A DNA stretch of 38,132 bases, from assembly GCA_025934645.1 (NCBI GenBank), contig JAICWY010000018.1, positions 1-38,132 of the forward strand, given 5' to 3'. Source of the DNA: Vulcanimicrobiia bacterium. Lineage in GTDB: Bacteria > Vulcanimicrobiota > Vulcanimicrobiia > Vulcanimicrobiales > Vulcanimicrobiaceae. The position numbers and the translations under genes were made by a program. Shown one piece after another: positions 17,246 to 25,957 of this stretch; within the stretch, counting starts at the first letter, position 1, and every line of letters begins with the position of its first letter. The notes under the pieces were generated by a model. That model saw only the letters and a program-made list of their open reading frames with translations. It did not search any database and had not been told where the DNA came from.

Positions 17246-17904
17246 CGTTTGCGCACCACCATGAGCCCGTCTCCGATCGAGAGCAACGATGCATCCACGC
17301 GCTCATCGCGTCCGATCTTCATGTTGAGCGCGCGCAGCGCCGCCGTATCTTCGTCGTTTACATCGGGATCGGCAACTTGGCCGCTCCAAAGCACGTTGTC
17401 GATCGCAATGACGCCGTTTGGGCGCAGCAGCGTCAGGCAACGCTCGTAATAGGCATCGTAACCGGCCTTGTCGGCGTCGATGTACGCGAAATCGAAGCGG
17501 CCGCTCTCGCCGGCTTCGATGCACGCATCGAGCGTCTTCGTCGCAGGCGCGAGACGCAGATCGATTTTTTCGGCGACACCGGCACGCTGCCAGTAGCGCT
17601 TGGCCACGCGAGTGTAGTCCTCGCTCACGTCGCACGCGAGGATGCGGCCGTCCTCCGGCAGCGCCAGCGCTACTCCGAGCGCGCTGTAACCGGTGAAAAC
17701 GCCGACCTCAATACAGCGGCGCGCGACGGTGAGCCTTACGAGCAACTGCAGAAACTGCACTTGATCGGCGCCCGTCTGCATGCCGGCCCCCGGCATCTTC
17801 GCCGTTTCTTCGCGCAGCTCGCGCATCACGGGGTTATCGCGAAGCGTCGCGCGCAGAATGTACTCGCTGACTGCTTCCGGCAGATAGAACGAACGCGTCG
17901 ACAT
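17242..17904 (-). CDS. Class I SAM-dependent O-methyltransferase (caffeoyl-CoA/catechol type)
   Basis: The 220-residue enzyme carries the SAM-binding motif EVGVFTGYSALGVALALP, the acidic DVSEDY at the end of strand two, the metal-binding YIDADKAGYDAYYE segment and IDNVLWSGQVADP, all typical of the cation-dependent O-methyltransferase family 3. It would methylate a hydroxyl of a catechol-like small molecule. It lies four bases after the PYROXD2-like gene and overlaps the exonuclease start, so all belong to one transcript. The physiological substrate is unknown. Confidence 0.87.
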   Translation of the reverse strand: MSTRSFYLPEAVSEYILRATLRDNPVMRELREETAKMPGAGMQTGADQVQFLQLLVRLTVARRCIEVGVFTGYSALGVALALPEDGRILACDVSEDYTRVAKRYWQRAGVAEKIDLRLAPATKTLDACIEAGESGRFDFAYIDADKAGYDAYYERCLTLLRPNGVIAIDNVLWSGQVADPDVNDEDTAALRALNMKIGRDERVDASLLSIGDGLMVVRKR

Positions 17905-17908
17905 GGGA

Positions 17909-19504
17909 TTACCTCGTCCGCAAGATTTCGCGCGCGGCGTTCCAACCCGGCGCGCCCATTACGCCGCCGCCCGGATGCGCCGCCGAGCCGCACAGATACA
18001 ATCCTTGCAGCGGCATCGCGTACCCTGCGTACCCCGCCACGGGACGGAACAAAAAGAGCTTATCCAGGTTCATTGCGCCTTGGAAAATGTTCCCGCCCGT
18101 CAAGCCGAACGTCGCTTCAATATCCTGCGGCGTGAGGATCTGCCGGTCGATCACCGAGTCTTTGAAGCCGGGGGCATACTCTTCCACGATGTCGAAGCAG
18201 CGATCGGCGAACGCGTTCTTCGTTTCCGCGTTCCACTCGCCGTCTTTTATCGAGTACGGCGCGTATTGCACGAACATCGACATCACGTGCTTGCCCGGCG
18301 GAGCGACCGTCGGATCGAGCGCCGAGGGCATCGTGCATTCGACCACCGGATTGCGCGAGGGCTTGCCGTATTTCGCGTCGTCGTACGCGCGCTCGATGAA
18401 ATCTTGATCGGGGCACAGGTGCACCGTTCCCCGGTGTTGCGGACCCGGTTCGTGCCCCGGCAAGGCGGTGAAACTCGGCAAGCGCTCTAACGCGACATTG
18501 ATCTTTGCCGAGGCGCTCTCGTAGCTGATTGCGTTGATCGCGTCCATGAACCCGTCGGGCAGCGCGGCTTGCGCGGCGCCGTCGAGCAATTTGTTGAACG
18601 TGATATTGCAATCGGCGCTGCTCGCGACTACACGGGCGCGGTATTCATCGCCGTTTGCCAGCGCGACGCCTTGCACGGCGCCGCCGGAACTCAAAATCCG
18701 CGCCACTTCCGCTTCCGTCCGGATCTCTACGCCGAGATCCGTCGCGGCCTTTGCAAGCGCCTGGGTCAAGCCGCCCATTCCGCCTTTTACGTACGCCCAT
18801 ACGCCGCGCTTGCCGTTCGTCTCTCCCATCACGTGATGAAACAGCACGTACGCGGTTCCCGGCATCGAGGGCGCGGCGAACGCGCCGATAATCGCATCGG
18901 TGCCCAGCGTCGCCTTGAGCTCTTCCGATTCGAACCAGCGATCGAGAATCGGACGCGCGGCGCCCGTGAGCACTTCGACTGCCTCGCCCATCGCCGGGCC
19001 CAAGTTCTTCATGTCTAGCCCCAACATGCCCATCTGCAGCAGATCGGTCAACGAAGGCTTGAGCGGATTGGGCGGCCGTTTCGTGAGCGTCGGCTCGATC
19101 ACCGACGCCACGCGCATGAGCATCTCCTCGTATCTCGGATACGCCTGAGCGTCCTTCGCGCTGAATTTCGAGATTTCGCGGATATTTCTATCGGGTGCGC
19201 CGCCGAGCATGAGATACCGTCCGTCGTGAAACGGCGAGAACGAAGCCGGGTCGCGCTCGATGAGTTCGAAGCCGTAGCCGGAGAGCCGCAGATCGCGCAC
19301 GATCTCCGGGCGGAACAAACTATTGACGTATGCGGCGGTGGAAACTTTGAACCCGGGGAACGTCGTCTCTTCGGTGACGCACGCCCCGCCTACGATGTAG
19401 CGGCGTTCTAAAACCAAGACCTTCCACTTGGCGCGGGCCAGATAGCACGCGGCAACGAGACCATTGTGGCCGCCTCCAATAATGATGGCATCGTAGGTGT
19501 TCAT
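17909..19504 (-). CDS. NAD(P)/FAD-dependent oxidoreductase, PYROXD2/phytoene-desaturase-like
   Basis: The 531-residue protein begins with a dinucleotide-binding fold (IIIGGGHNGLVAACYLARA, 7-25), has the VGGACVTEE motif near residue 38 and the C-terminal GLYLCGSAAHPGGGVMGAPG FAD-contact motif. The order matches the PYROXD2 branch of the carotenoid isomerase/desaturase-like flavoproteins, whose bacterial substrates are mostly unknown. It leads the long minus-strand operon. Only 25 bases separate its ATG from the divergent DUF3311 gene at 19530, so the two promoters must overlap coding sequence. Confidence 0.85.
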   Translation of the reverse strand: MNTYDAIIIGGGHNGLVAACYLARAKWKVLVLERRYIVGGACVTEETTFPGFKVSTAAYVNSLFRPEIVRDLRLSGYGFELIERDPASFSPFHDGRYLMLGGAPDRNIREISKFSAKDAQAYPRYEEMLMRVASVIEPTLTKRPPNPLKPSLTDLLQMGMLGLDMKNLGPAMGEAVEVLTGAARPILDRWFESEELKATLGTDAIIGAFAAPSMPGTAYVLFHHVMGETNGKRGVWAYVKGGMGGLTQALAKAATDLGVEIRTEAEVARILSSGGAVQGVALANGDEYRARVVASSADCNITFNKLLDGAAQAALPDGFMDAINAISYESASAKINVALERLPSFTALPGHEPGPQHRGTVHLCPDQDFIERAYDDAKYGKPSRNPVVECTMPSALDPTVAPPGKHVMSMFVQYAPYSIKDGEWNAETKNAFADRCFDIVEEYAPGFKDSVIDRQILTPQDIEATFGLTGGNIFQGAMNLDKLFLFRPVAGYAGYAMPLQGLYLCGSAAHPGGGVMGAPGWNAAREILRTR

Positions 19505-19529
19505 GGACCGCCTATACTATTGAACGGCT

Positions 19530-19718
19530 ATGAACGCCTTGGCGAGAGTGCTTTTAGCCGTCATCCCCGCCTTTATGCTGAGCTTTGCCGTGGCGGGCGT
19601 CAACCGCGTCGAGCCGCGCGTCTTCGGCTTGCCGTTCTTACTTGTGTGGATCGTGCTCTGGGTCGCGATCACGCCGCTCTTCCTCTACGGCGTCGAACGC
19701 CTGCGGCGCAAAGCATGA
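19530..19718 (+). CDS. DUF3311 small membrane protein, symporter partner (second copy)
   Basis: The 62-residue protein has two helices (about 5-22 and 34-54) around VEPRVFGLPFLLVW, matching DUF3311 and the copy at 3147. Its stop overlaps the symporter start (ATGA, 19715-19718). A TATACT box at 19513-19518 lies 11 bases before the ATG and no Shine-Dalgarno site is seen, so the mRNA may have almost no leader. Confidence 0.83.
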   Translation: MNALARVLLAVIPAFMLSFAVAGVNRVEPRVFGLPFLLVWIVLWVAITPLFLYGVERLRRKA

Positions 19719-21163
19719 GACCCGAGATCATCGCGCTCGCGATCATCGCCGTTATCGTCTTCGGGACGATCGGTTTTGCGTTGGCCGGCGTGCGGCGTTT
19801 CAAAATGGATCCGCAGGAATACATCGTCGGAAGCCGATCGTTCGGCGCGCTGTTGCTGTGGATTCTGCTCGCAGGCGAGATCTATACGAGCTTCACGTTC
19901 CTGGGCGCGGCGGGATGGGCGTACGGAAAAGGCGCGCCTGCCTTTTACATTTTGGCGTACGGCACCATCGGATATACGATCGGGTACTTCTATCTGCCCG
20001 AAGTGTGGCGGATCGGCAAAGAGCGCAATCTGCTCACATGGGGTGATTTGCTGGCGGATCGGTACGACAGCCGCGCGCTGGGCGTTGCGGTCGGCGTTCT
20101 GCAATTTTTTCTAACGGTGCCCTACGTTACGCTGCAACTCACGGGCTTGCAGATTCTGCTGACCATCGCGGGCTACGGACGCTACGATTCGGTAGCCGCG
20201 GTCGGCGCGGCGTTCGCGCTCATCACGTTGTTCGTGTTTACAAGCGGCCTTCGCGGCGCGGCATGGGCAAGCGTTGTCAAAGACGCGCTGGTTCTTGCCG
20301 CCGTGCTCTTCGCAGGTATCGTTCTCCCAATCCACTTCTTCGGGTCGCCCGCCGCCATGCTGGATCGGGTCATTGCAGCGCATCCGGATTGGATGACGCT
20401 CAAAACCGGCACGCAGCAGTACGGGATCGTTTGGTACATTTCGACGGTGTTACTCACGAGCATCGGCTTTTTTATGGGGCCCGCAAACGCGCAATCGATT
20501 TACTCGGCACACGACGCAAAAACGGTACGGCGCAACATGATGCTCATGCCGCTCTACCAACTGGTGATCATCCTGGTATTTCTTGCCGGCTTCACCGCGC
20601 TGGTTGTCGTTCCGGGATTGAAAGGGCCCGCCGCCGATCAATCGTTCGTGCTGCTGCTGCAGCGGTATTATCCCGCGTGGGTGCTCGGACTGGTTGCGGG
20701 AACGGGATGCCTGGCGGCACTGTTGCCGGCCTCGGTTTTGTTGCTCGGCGCGGCCAGCATCTTCTCCAAGAACGTGCTCACCGACGCGTTCGGCATCGCC
20801 ACGAGCGACCGGTCGCGTTTATTCTGGACGCGTGCGCTGGTGCTTATCGTTGCCGCGCTCTCACTCGTGCTGTGGATCTTTGCGAAAACCTCGCTCGTCG
20901 ATCTGCTGCTCTTCTATTACAACGGCATAACGCAGCTCTTCCCCGGCATCATCTTTGCGCTCGTGTGGAAGCGCGCAAGCGCATGGGCCGTCGCTGCCGG
21001 ATTGATTACGGGAGAGATCGTCGCGGCATACTCGCTGCACGTGAGCGTAGGGCCGTGGGGCATCAATCCCGGCTTCCTGGCGCTGGTCGCAAATGTCGCG
21101 GTCTGTTGCACCGTGGCGCTCGTGTTTCCGCGCACCGCTAGGGCGTTAGCGCCTTCACAATAG
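19715..21163 (+). CDS. Sodium:solute symporter (SSS family, second copy)
   Basis: The 482-residue protein has about 13 membrane segments. FKMDPQEYIVGSRSFGALLLWILLAG in the first loop, and FFMGPANAQSIYSAHDAKTVRRN in the middle, are SSS-family marks. It is related to the symporter at 3331 but clearly diverged, so the pair is not a recent duplication. With DUF3311 it is likely a carboxylate importer. ATG 19715 is coupled to the DUF3311 gene; upstream in-frame sequence lies in other genes. A strong hairpin terminator follows at 21173. Confidence 0.88.
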   Translation: MRPEIIALAIIAVIVFGTIGFALAGVRRFKMDPQEYIVGSRSFGALLLWILLAGEIYTSFTFLGAAGWAYGKGAPAFYILAYGTIGYTIGYFYLPEVWRIGKERNLLTWGDLLADRYDSRALGVAVGVLQFFLTVPYVTLQLTGLQILLTIAGYGRYDSVAAVGAAFALITLFVFTSGLRGAAWASVVKDALVLAAVLFAGIVLPIHFFGSPAAMLDRVIAAHPDWMTLKTGTQQYGIVWYISTVLLTSIGFFMGPANAQSIYSAHDAKTVRRNMMLMPLYQLVIILVFLAGFTALVVVPGLKGPAADQSFVLLLQRYYPAWVLGLVAGTGCLAALLPASVLLLGAASIFSKNVLTDAFGIATSDRSRLFWTRALVLIVAALSLVLWIFAKTSLVDLLLFYYNGITQLFPGIIFALVWKRASAWAVAAGLITGEIVAAYSLHVSVGPWGINPGFLALVANVAVCCTVALVFPRTARALAPSQ

Positions 21164-21172
21164 GCCGTTAAA

Positions 21173-21204
21173 GAAAAAGCCCGCTGCATGCAGCGGGCTT
21201 TTTC
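21173..21204. terminator. Bidirectional intrinsic terminator, 16-bp perfect inverted repeat
   Basis: GAAAAAGCCCGCTGCA (21173-21188) is followed directly by its exact reverse complement (21189-21204). Read on either strand it gives a GC-rich stem followed by a run of T, so it can end both the symporter transcript (+) and the zinc-ribbon transcript (-). It sits between the two convergent genes, 10 bases after one stop and 16 bases before the other. Confidence 0.92.
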
Positions 21205-21219
21205 GTTAGAGCGCTAAGT

Positions 21220-21537
21220 TTAGCGGTACGACGGCTTCGATTGGAAGCAATCGCGGCAGTACACCGGCTTGTCGCCGCGCGGTTGGAACGGCACTTCGGC
21301 CACGCCGCCGCACTGACTGCAAGTCGCTTGGAACATTTCACGGCGTTGACCGCCGCCGCCGCCCATGCCCGAGCCGCCGCCCGAGCTCGAACGCATTTGC
21401 TTGCGTGCCTGACGGCAATCCGGGCAACGGTTCGGCTTGTTCTGAAAACCTTTGCTGGCATAGAACTGCTGTTCACCGGCAGTGAACGCGAACTGACGGC
21501 CGCAGTCCACACAGTTCAACATTTCATCAACGTACAC
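21220..21537 (-). CDS. Double zinc-ribbon protein
   Basis: The 105-residue protein has four CxxC knuckles: C9/C12, C38/C41, C73/C76 and C94/C97, forming two zinc ribbons joined by a Gly/Ser-rich linker (about 50-63). The first ribbon (CVDCGRQFAFTAGEQQFYASKG) matches the probable zinc-ribbon domain zf-trcl, the second resembles the CxxCxn CxxC knuckles common in small bacterial RNA- or DNA-binding proteins. The molecular role is unknown. GTG 21537 is supported by an AAGGAG site nine bases upstream; the ATG at residue six would be too far from it. Confidence 0.8.
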   Translation of the reverse strand: MYVDEMLNCVDCGRQFAFTAGEQQFYASKGFQNKPNRCPDCRQARKQMRSSSGGGSGMGGGGGQRREMFQATCSQCGGVAEVPFQPRGDKPVYCRDCFQSKPSYR

Positions 21538-21669
21538 TAAACGAGACTCCTTAAACGTGGTTGTTGGGTTGGTTCGACTCGTCTAGCTACCGTTTGATAC
21601 TGGACACTGCGACGGACTTCGAAACCAGATTTACCCGGCAATCCTACCACGCGGTTTTGTCAAAAGCAA

Positions 21670-22101
21670 TCAAGTGGCGCGCCTCGGTTGGATTAACAAG
21701 TCGAAAAATTCCTGAAAGAAATAAAGCGGTGCGATCAACAGATAGACCATATTCTCCATGAACTTCGGCTTGTTGCCTTCGAAGCGATGACCGACGAGCT
21801 GGAATGCCCATCCGAGGATGAACGCTCCAACGTTTACTTCCCACGGCAAACGCATCGCAATCCCATACAGGAAAGCGAATACAACTGCCGAGATTAGAGC
21901 GCCGCGTGCGTCGGTCGCGACGTAATAAAGTAGGACTGCGACTGCGGCCACAACCGCCAGATCGACCGGGCCGATGCGTAGTAACGAAAACACCCCGAGA
22001 AGTCCTAATACGATAAGCGGGATTCCCGCGGCGTGGGCACGCCGGTTTCGGATATCTTGATGATATCCGGCATATTCCGTGTAGAGTTGCTCTTTGGTCA
22101 T
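21670..22101 (-). CDS. DUF962 / Mpo1-like membrane protein
   Basis: The 143-residue protein starts MTKEQLYTEYAGYHQDIRNR and has four membrane helices. The conserved His residues of the Mpo1/YGL010w family are present: HQDIRNRRAHAAGIP near the N-terminus and QLVGHRFEGNKP after the third helix. In yeast Mpo1 is an iron-dependent dioxygenase that shortens 2-hydroxy fatty acids; bacterial members probably act similarly on lipids, which is inferred. ATG 22101 gives the normal family length; the longer frame upstream overlaps the divergent M20 gene. Confidence 0.83.
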   Translation of the reverse strand: MTKEQLYTEYAGYHQDIRNRRAHAAGIPLIVLGLLGVFSLLRIGPVDLAVVAAVAVLLYYVATDARGALISAVVFAFLYGIAMRLPWEVNVGAFILGWAFQLVGHRFEGNKPKFMENMVYLLIAPLYFFQEFFDLLIQPRRAT

Positions 22102-22174
22102 GAAATAGCTGGATCCCGAAAACGTATGCCGGGGTAGTTTGTGCTGCTCCGACAAAAGTCCCTGCAGGCATGCC

Positions 22175-22208
22175 GGGGGCCCGCGTTTTTGAAGCGCGAA
22201 TAGCCCCC
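22175..22208 (+). promoter_or_regulatory. Hairpin directly before the M20 start codon
   Basis: GGGGGC (22175-22180) pairs with GCCCCC (22203-22208), with an inner CGCG/CGCG pairing (22182-22185 with 22195-22198). The outer stem ends one base before ATG 22210, and no Shine-Dalgarno site is present, so the stem could limit ribosome access. It may also be chance in GC-rich DNA. Confidence 0.35.
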
Positions 22209-22209
22209 C

Positions 22210-23385
22210 ATGACCGTCATTGATGTGCCCGAAAAGCTGGAAAGCGACGTCATCGCCGTTCGCCGAGACCTGCATCGCCATCCCGAATTGGGCTTCGAGG
22301 AACACCGCACCGCCGGTATTGCGGCAGACCGTTTACGCGCCCTGGGCTTCGAGGTGCACGCGGGCATCGCCGGCACCGGTGTGGTGGGCATCATGCGCGG
22401 CGCAATGCCGGGCCGCACGATTATGCTGCGCGCCGACATGGACGCGCTGCCGGTACTCGAGGAAAACGGCCACGCATTCCGCTCCACGCACGACGGCAAA
22501 ATGCACGCCTGCGGCCACGACGGCCACGTGGCGATCTTGCTCGGCGCGGCGGAGTTGATTGCGAACGCGAAAGACCGCCTCGCAGGGACCGTCTGCTTGC
22601 TGTTTCAGCCGGCCGAAGAGGGCCACGGCGGCGCAAAGGTGATGGTCGAGGAAGGCGTCATCGAACGCTTCGGCATAGAGCGCGCGTACGGCTTGCATTT
22701 GAGTACGAAGTACGCGACGGGCGTGCTCGGTTTCCGCGAGGGTCCGTTCTACGCGTCGAGCGACTCGATCGAAATCGAAGTGCTCGGTAAAGGCGGCCAC
22801 GGTTCCGCACCGCACGATGCCGTCGATCCAATTTACACAGCCGCGAATTTCATTACGTCGGTGCAGCAAATCGTATCGCGCCACGTGGATCCGCTCGAGC
22901 CCGCGGTCGTAACAGTCGGATCGATCCACGGCGGAACGATTCACAACGTCATTCCGCGCAACGTGCGCATGCTGGGGACGGTGCGCGCGTTCTCCGACGA
23001 CGTACGCGAAGCAATGCCCGCGCGCATCGAACGCGTGCTCAAATCGTGCTGCGATGCGATGGGCGCTGAGTACAAATTCGATTACCTCTGGCGCTATCCG
23101 GTCACGGCGAACGATCCCGAACAGACGCGGTACGCTCGCGCGCTCGCAGAACGTTCGTTCGGAGCGGAGCGCGTGATCACGGCCGACAAGCTGATGGGCG
23201 CGGAAGATTTCTCGTTCTTCGCGCAGCGCGTTCCCGCGTGCTTCTATACGCTCGGCGCGCAAGGCGGCGAATCCAGTGCGAATCCGCATCACTCGAGCAC
23301 GTTCGACATCGACGAGCGCGCGCTGCGCACGGGCGTGGCGATGATGGCCTCGCTCGCGTTCGACGCCCCGCGCGGCGCCCCGTAA
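22210..23385 (+). CDS. M20-family amidohydrolase (hippurate/IAA-amino acid hydrolase-like)
   Basis: The 391-residue metalloenzyme has the full M20D motif set: HPELGFEE (24-31), LRADMDALP (73-81), MHACGHDGH (98-106) with metal ligands C101 and H103, PAEEGHGG (134-141) with E136 and E137, and the dimerisation domain GKGGHGSAPHDAVDP. It would hydrolyse an N-acyl or N-aroyl amino acid amide, possibly releasing an aromatic acid, which would fit the nearby CoA pathway but is not shown. It is divergent from the DUF962 gene (108 bases between starts) and leads an operon with the Tag-like and S9 genes. Confidence 0.88.
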   Translation: MTVIDVPEKLESDVIAVRRDLHRHPELGFEEHRTAGIAADRLRALGFEVHAGIAGTGVVGIMRGAMPGRTIMLRADMDALPVLEENGHAFRSTHDGKMHACGHDGHVAILLGAAELIANAKDRLAGTVCLLFQPAEEGHGGAKVMVEEGVIERFGIERAYGLHLSTKYATGVLGFREGPFYASSDSIEIEVLGKGGHGSAPHDAVDPIYTAANFITSVQQIVSRHVDPLEPAVVTVGSIHGGTIHNVIPRNVRMLGTVRAFSDDVREAMPARIERVLKSCCDAMGAEYKFDYLWRYPVTANDPEQTRYARALAERSFGAERVITADKLMGAEDFSFFAQRVPACFYTLGAQGGESSANPHHSSTFDIDERALRTGVAMMASLAFDAPRGAP

Positions 23386-23392
23386 CGCCGGC

Positions 23393-23908
23393 GTGGCGGC
23401 GACAATCCCGGACCAGATAGCAAACGCGACGCTCGCGGACTGTTTGGACGTAATGAGCCGCGCCGTGTTTCAAGCAGGACTGAGCTGGGCTGCGATCGCC
23501 AAACACTGGGAGGCGTACCAAGCCGCCTTCGACGGATTCGATCCCGCGCGCGTGGCGCTGTATGGCGAAGCGGATTTGCAACGCGTAATGGAAACGCCGA
23601 ACGTGCTGCATAGCGCGCGCAAGATCGCCGCGACAATCGAGAACGCAAAAACGCTTCTGGCGCTCGACGGGGAATATGGCGGCTTCCGCAACTATCTACA
23701 CTCTTTCGATTCGTACAATGCGCTTGCAAAGGATCTGCGTAAGCGCTTCAAATTCATGGGCGAGATGAACGTTTGGTACTTTTTGTTCCGCGTCCGCGAA
23801 CCTGTGCCACGTTTCGAGCACTGGGTGACGACGATTCAAGGCGACCATCCCCGCATGAAAGAAATGGTGCAAAAAGGCCGTTCGGCCGGTACGTCTACGG
23901 AGTATTAA
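23393..23908 (+). CDS. DNA-3-methyladenine glycosylase I-like (Tag-like) protein
   Basis: The 171-residue protein matches the Tag helix-hairpin-helix fold: VFQAGLSWAAIAKHWEAYQAAFDGFDP (about 26-51), then a NVLHSARKIAATIENAKTLL segment like the NRLKIEAxxxNA motif of Tag. The Glu that contacts 3-methyladenine in E. coli Tag (just before the QAGLSW motif) appears to be Ala here, and the usual N- and C-terminal zinc Cys/His residues are absent, so substrate or activity may differ. GTG 23393 is eight bases after the M20 stop and the S9 start follows three bases after its own stop. Confidence 0.75.
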   Translation: MAATIPDQIANATLADCLDVMSRAVFQAGLSWAAIAKHWEAYQAAFDGFDPARVALYGEADLQRVMETPNVLHSARKIAATIENAKTLLALDGEYGGFRNYLHSFDSYNALAKDLRKRFKFMGEMNVWYFLFRVREPVPRFEHWVTTIQGDHPRMKEMVQKGRSAGTSTEY

Positions 23909-23911
23909 TCG

Positions 23912-25957
23912 ATGCATCTGCTTCTAGGGCTGCTGTTTACGTTGCAGCAGGCATTGAGTTTTCCAATGCCTGCCGCATTGGTGTCCGGGCCGGGCGGCAA
24001 CGATATCGCCTATATTCTGAATGAAAGCGGCGTGCGCAGCGTTTGGTACGCACGTGCGCCCCTCTACCGGCCGCAAATGCTGTGGACCTCGGGTAAGGAC
24101 GACGGTCAAGAGCTTACGAGTCTGCAGATTTCGGCTGACGGCAAATACGTTGTCTACGTGCGCGGCGGTGCGCACGATGCGAATTGGGTCGAGCGCCCGT
24201 GGCCGGATCCCGACAGCAGTCCGTCCGAGCCGAAGCTGCAAGTCATGGCGGTTTCGACGCAGGGCGGCGCTCCCAAAGCACTGGGTGACGGCGATTATCC
24301 CGCCATCGCGCCCGGCTCCACACGCGTCGCGTTTCTGCACGACCCGGACAACGCGGTTTGGTCGGCGCCTATTGATGGCGCGAAAACGGCCTCGCGCCTC
24401 TTCTTCGATAAGGGCCAGGATGGCGAATTGCAATGGTCGCCGGACGGCAAAGCGTTGGCGTTTACGTCGAATCGAGGGGACCATGCGTTCATTGGCGTGT
24501 ATCGCAACGACGATACGGCTATCGAATATCTCGCGCCCTCGACGTCACGAGATTTTTCGCCGCGCTGGTCGCCGGACGGGGACAGTATTGCGTACGTGCG
24601 CATTCCCGGTTCGGGTGGGCCTCCGCAGGATCCGTTAAGGGATCATCCGCAGCCTTGGGCGATCTGGGTCGCGACCGTTTCGGACGCGCACGCGCACGCG
24701 GCTTGGCAGAGTCAAAACACGCTACGCGATTCGCTTCCGGAAATCAACGGTCCGCAGCTCAATTGGATTGCCGGCAATAGATTGGCGTTCGTTTCGGAAC
24801 GCACGAATTGGCCGCATCTCTATACGGTTTCCGCGACCGCGCCGGGTGCGGCGCATGAGCTCACCACAGGCAACTTCATGATCGAAGACACGGCCATCTC
24901 GCCGGACCGTTCGACGATCTACTACACGGCGAACACCGGAAGCACGCCGGGCGACGACGATCGCCGGCACGTCTTCCGCGTCTCCGCGTCGGGCGGCACG
25001 CCGCTTCCGGTCACGAGCGGAACGGACAGCGAATGGTGGCCCGCGGCCACGAACGGCGGGGTTGCGTACGTGCAAGCCGGATCGCGCGTGCCCATGCGCA
25101 TCGTCTATAACGGCCGCGAGATCGACGCCGATCGAATTCCGAAAGATTTTCCATCGGCAAGCATGGTCGTGCCACAAGAAGTGTCCTTCCGCGCAAAAGA
25201 CGGCACGCTGGTTCACGGTCAGCTGTTCGTGCCGCAAGGCGGCGCCGCGAAAAAACCCGGCGTGATCTTCGTGCACGGCGGCCCGCCGCGTCAAATGCTC
25301 ACGACGTGGCATTACATGGATTATTATGCGTACGGCTACGGCGAAAATCAGTATCTCGCCAACCACGGCTTCGTTGTGCTTTCCGTGAATTACCGTTTGG
25401 GCATCGGCTACGGACACGATTTCCACCATCCGCCGCACGCCGGTCCCTCGGGCGCCTCGGAATACCAAGACGTGCTCGCCGGCGCGCAGTTTTTACAACG
25501 CGATCCGCGCGTCGATCCTAAACGCATCGGCATCTGGGGCGGATCGTACGGCGGCTATTTGACCGCGATGGCGCTAGCGAAGAATTCGAACATTTTTAAA
25601 GCCGGCGTAGACTGGCACGGCGTTCACGATTGGACGATGTTTCCGGAGTGGTTCGGTGCAACGGAACAACGCTATCAGCAACCGGATAAGCAGCGTTTCT
25701 TGAAAACCGCCTGGTTGTCATCGCCCGATGCTTACGTCTCCACGTGGAAATCGCCCGTGCTATTGATCCAGGGCGACGACGATCGCAACGTGCGTTTTCA
25801 TCAAATGGTGGATTTGGTGCAGCGCTTGCGTCTAGCGCACGTGCCGTACGAAGAGTACGTCATCCCCAACGACATCCACGGATTTCTCCGGTGGCACTCG
25901 TGGTTCGAAGCGGATCAGGCGACGTCCGAATTCTTGGAGGCGCGCCTGAAGCCGTAG
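23912..25957 (+). CDS. S9-family prolyl-oligopeptidase-like serine peptidase
   Basis: The 681-residue protein has a hydrophobic N-terminus that may be a signal peptide, a beta-propeller of WD40-like/TolB-like repeats (for example LQWSPDGKALAFTSNRG and FSPRWSPDGDSIAYVR) to about residue 420, and a C-terminal alpha/beta hydrolase domain. The catalytic triad is visible: Ser545 in GGSYGGY, Asp624 in GDDDRNV and His656 in DIHGF. It would cleave dipeptides or oligopeptides, likely in the periplasm. It is the last gene of the M20 operon; the end overlaps the convergent membrane protein gene by 43 bases. Confidence 0.9.
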   Translation: MHLLLGLLFTLQQALSFPMPAALVSGPGGNDIAYILNESGVRSVWYARAPLYRPQMLWTSGKDDGQELTSLQISADGKYVVYVRGGAHDANWVERPWPDPDSSPSEPKLQVMAVSTQGGAPKALGDGDYPAIAPGSTRVAFLHDPDNAVWSAPIDGAKTASRLFFDKGQDGELQWSPDGKALAFTSNRGDHAFIGVYRNDDTAIEYLAPSTSRDFSPRWSPDGDSIAYVRIPGSGGPPQDPLRDHPQPWAIWVATVSDAHAHAAWQSQNTLRDSLPEINGPQLNWIAGNRLAFVSERTNWPHLYTVSATAPGAAHELTTGNFMIEDTAISPDRSTIYYTANTGSTPGDDDRRHVFRVSASGGTPLPVTSGTDSEWWPAATNGGVAYVQAGSRVPMRIVYNGREIDADRIPKDFPSASMVVPQEVSFRAKDGTLVHGQLFVPQGGAAKKPGVIFVHGGPPRQMLTTWHYMDYYAYGYGENQYLANHGFVVLSVNYRLGIGYGHDFHHPPHAGPSGASEYQDVLAGAQFLQRDPRVDPKRIGIWGGSYGGYLTAMALAKNSNIFKAGVDWHGVHDWTMFPEWFGATEQRYQQPDKQRFLKTAWLSSPDAYVSTWKSPVLLIQGDDDRNVRFHQMVDLVQRLRLAHVPYEEYVIPNDIHGFLRWHSWFEADQATSEFLEARLKP

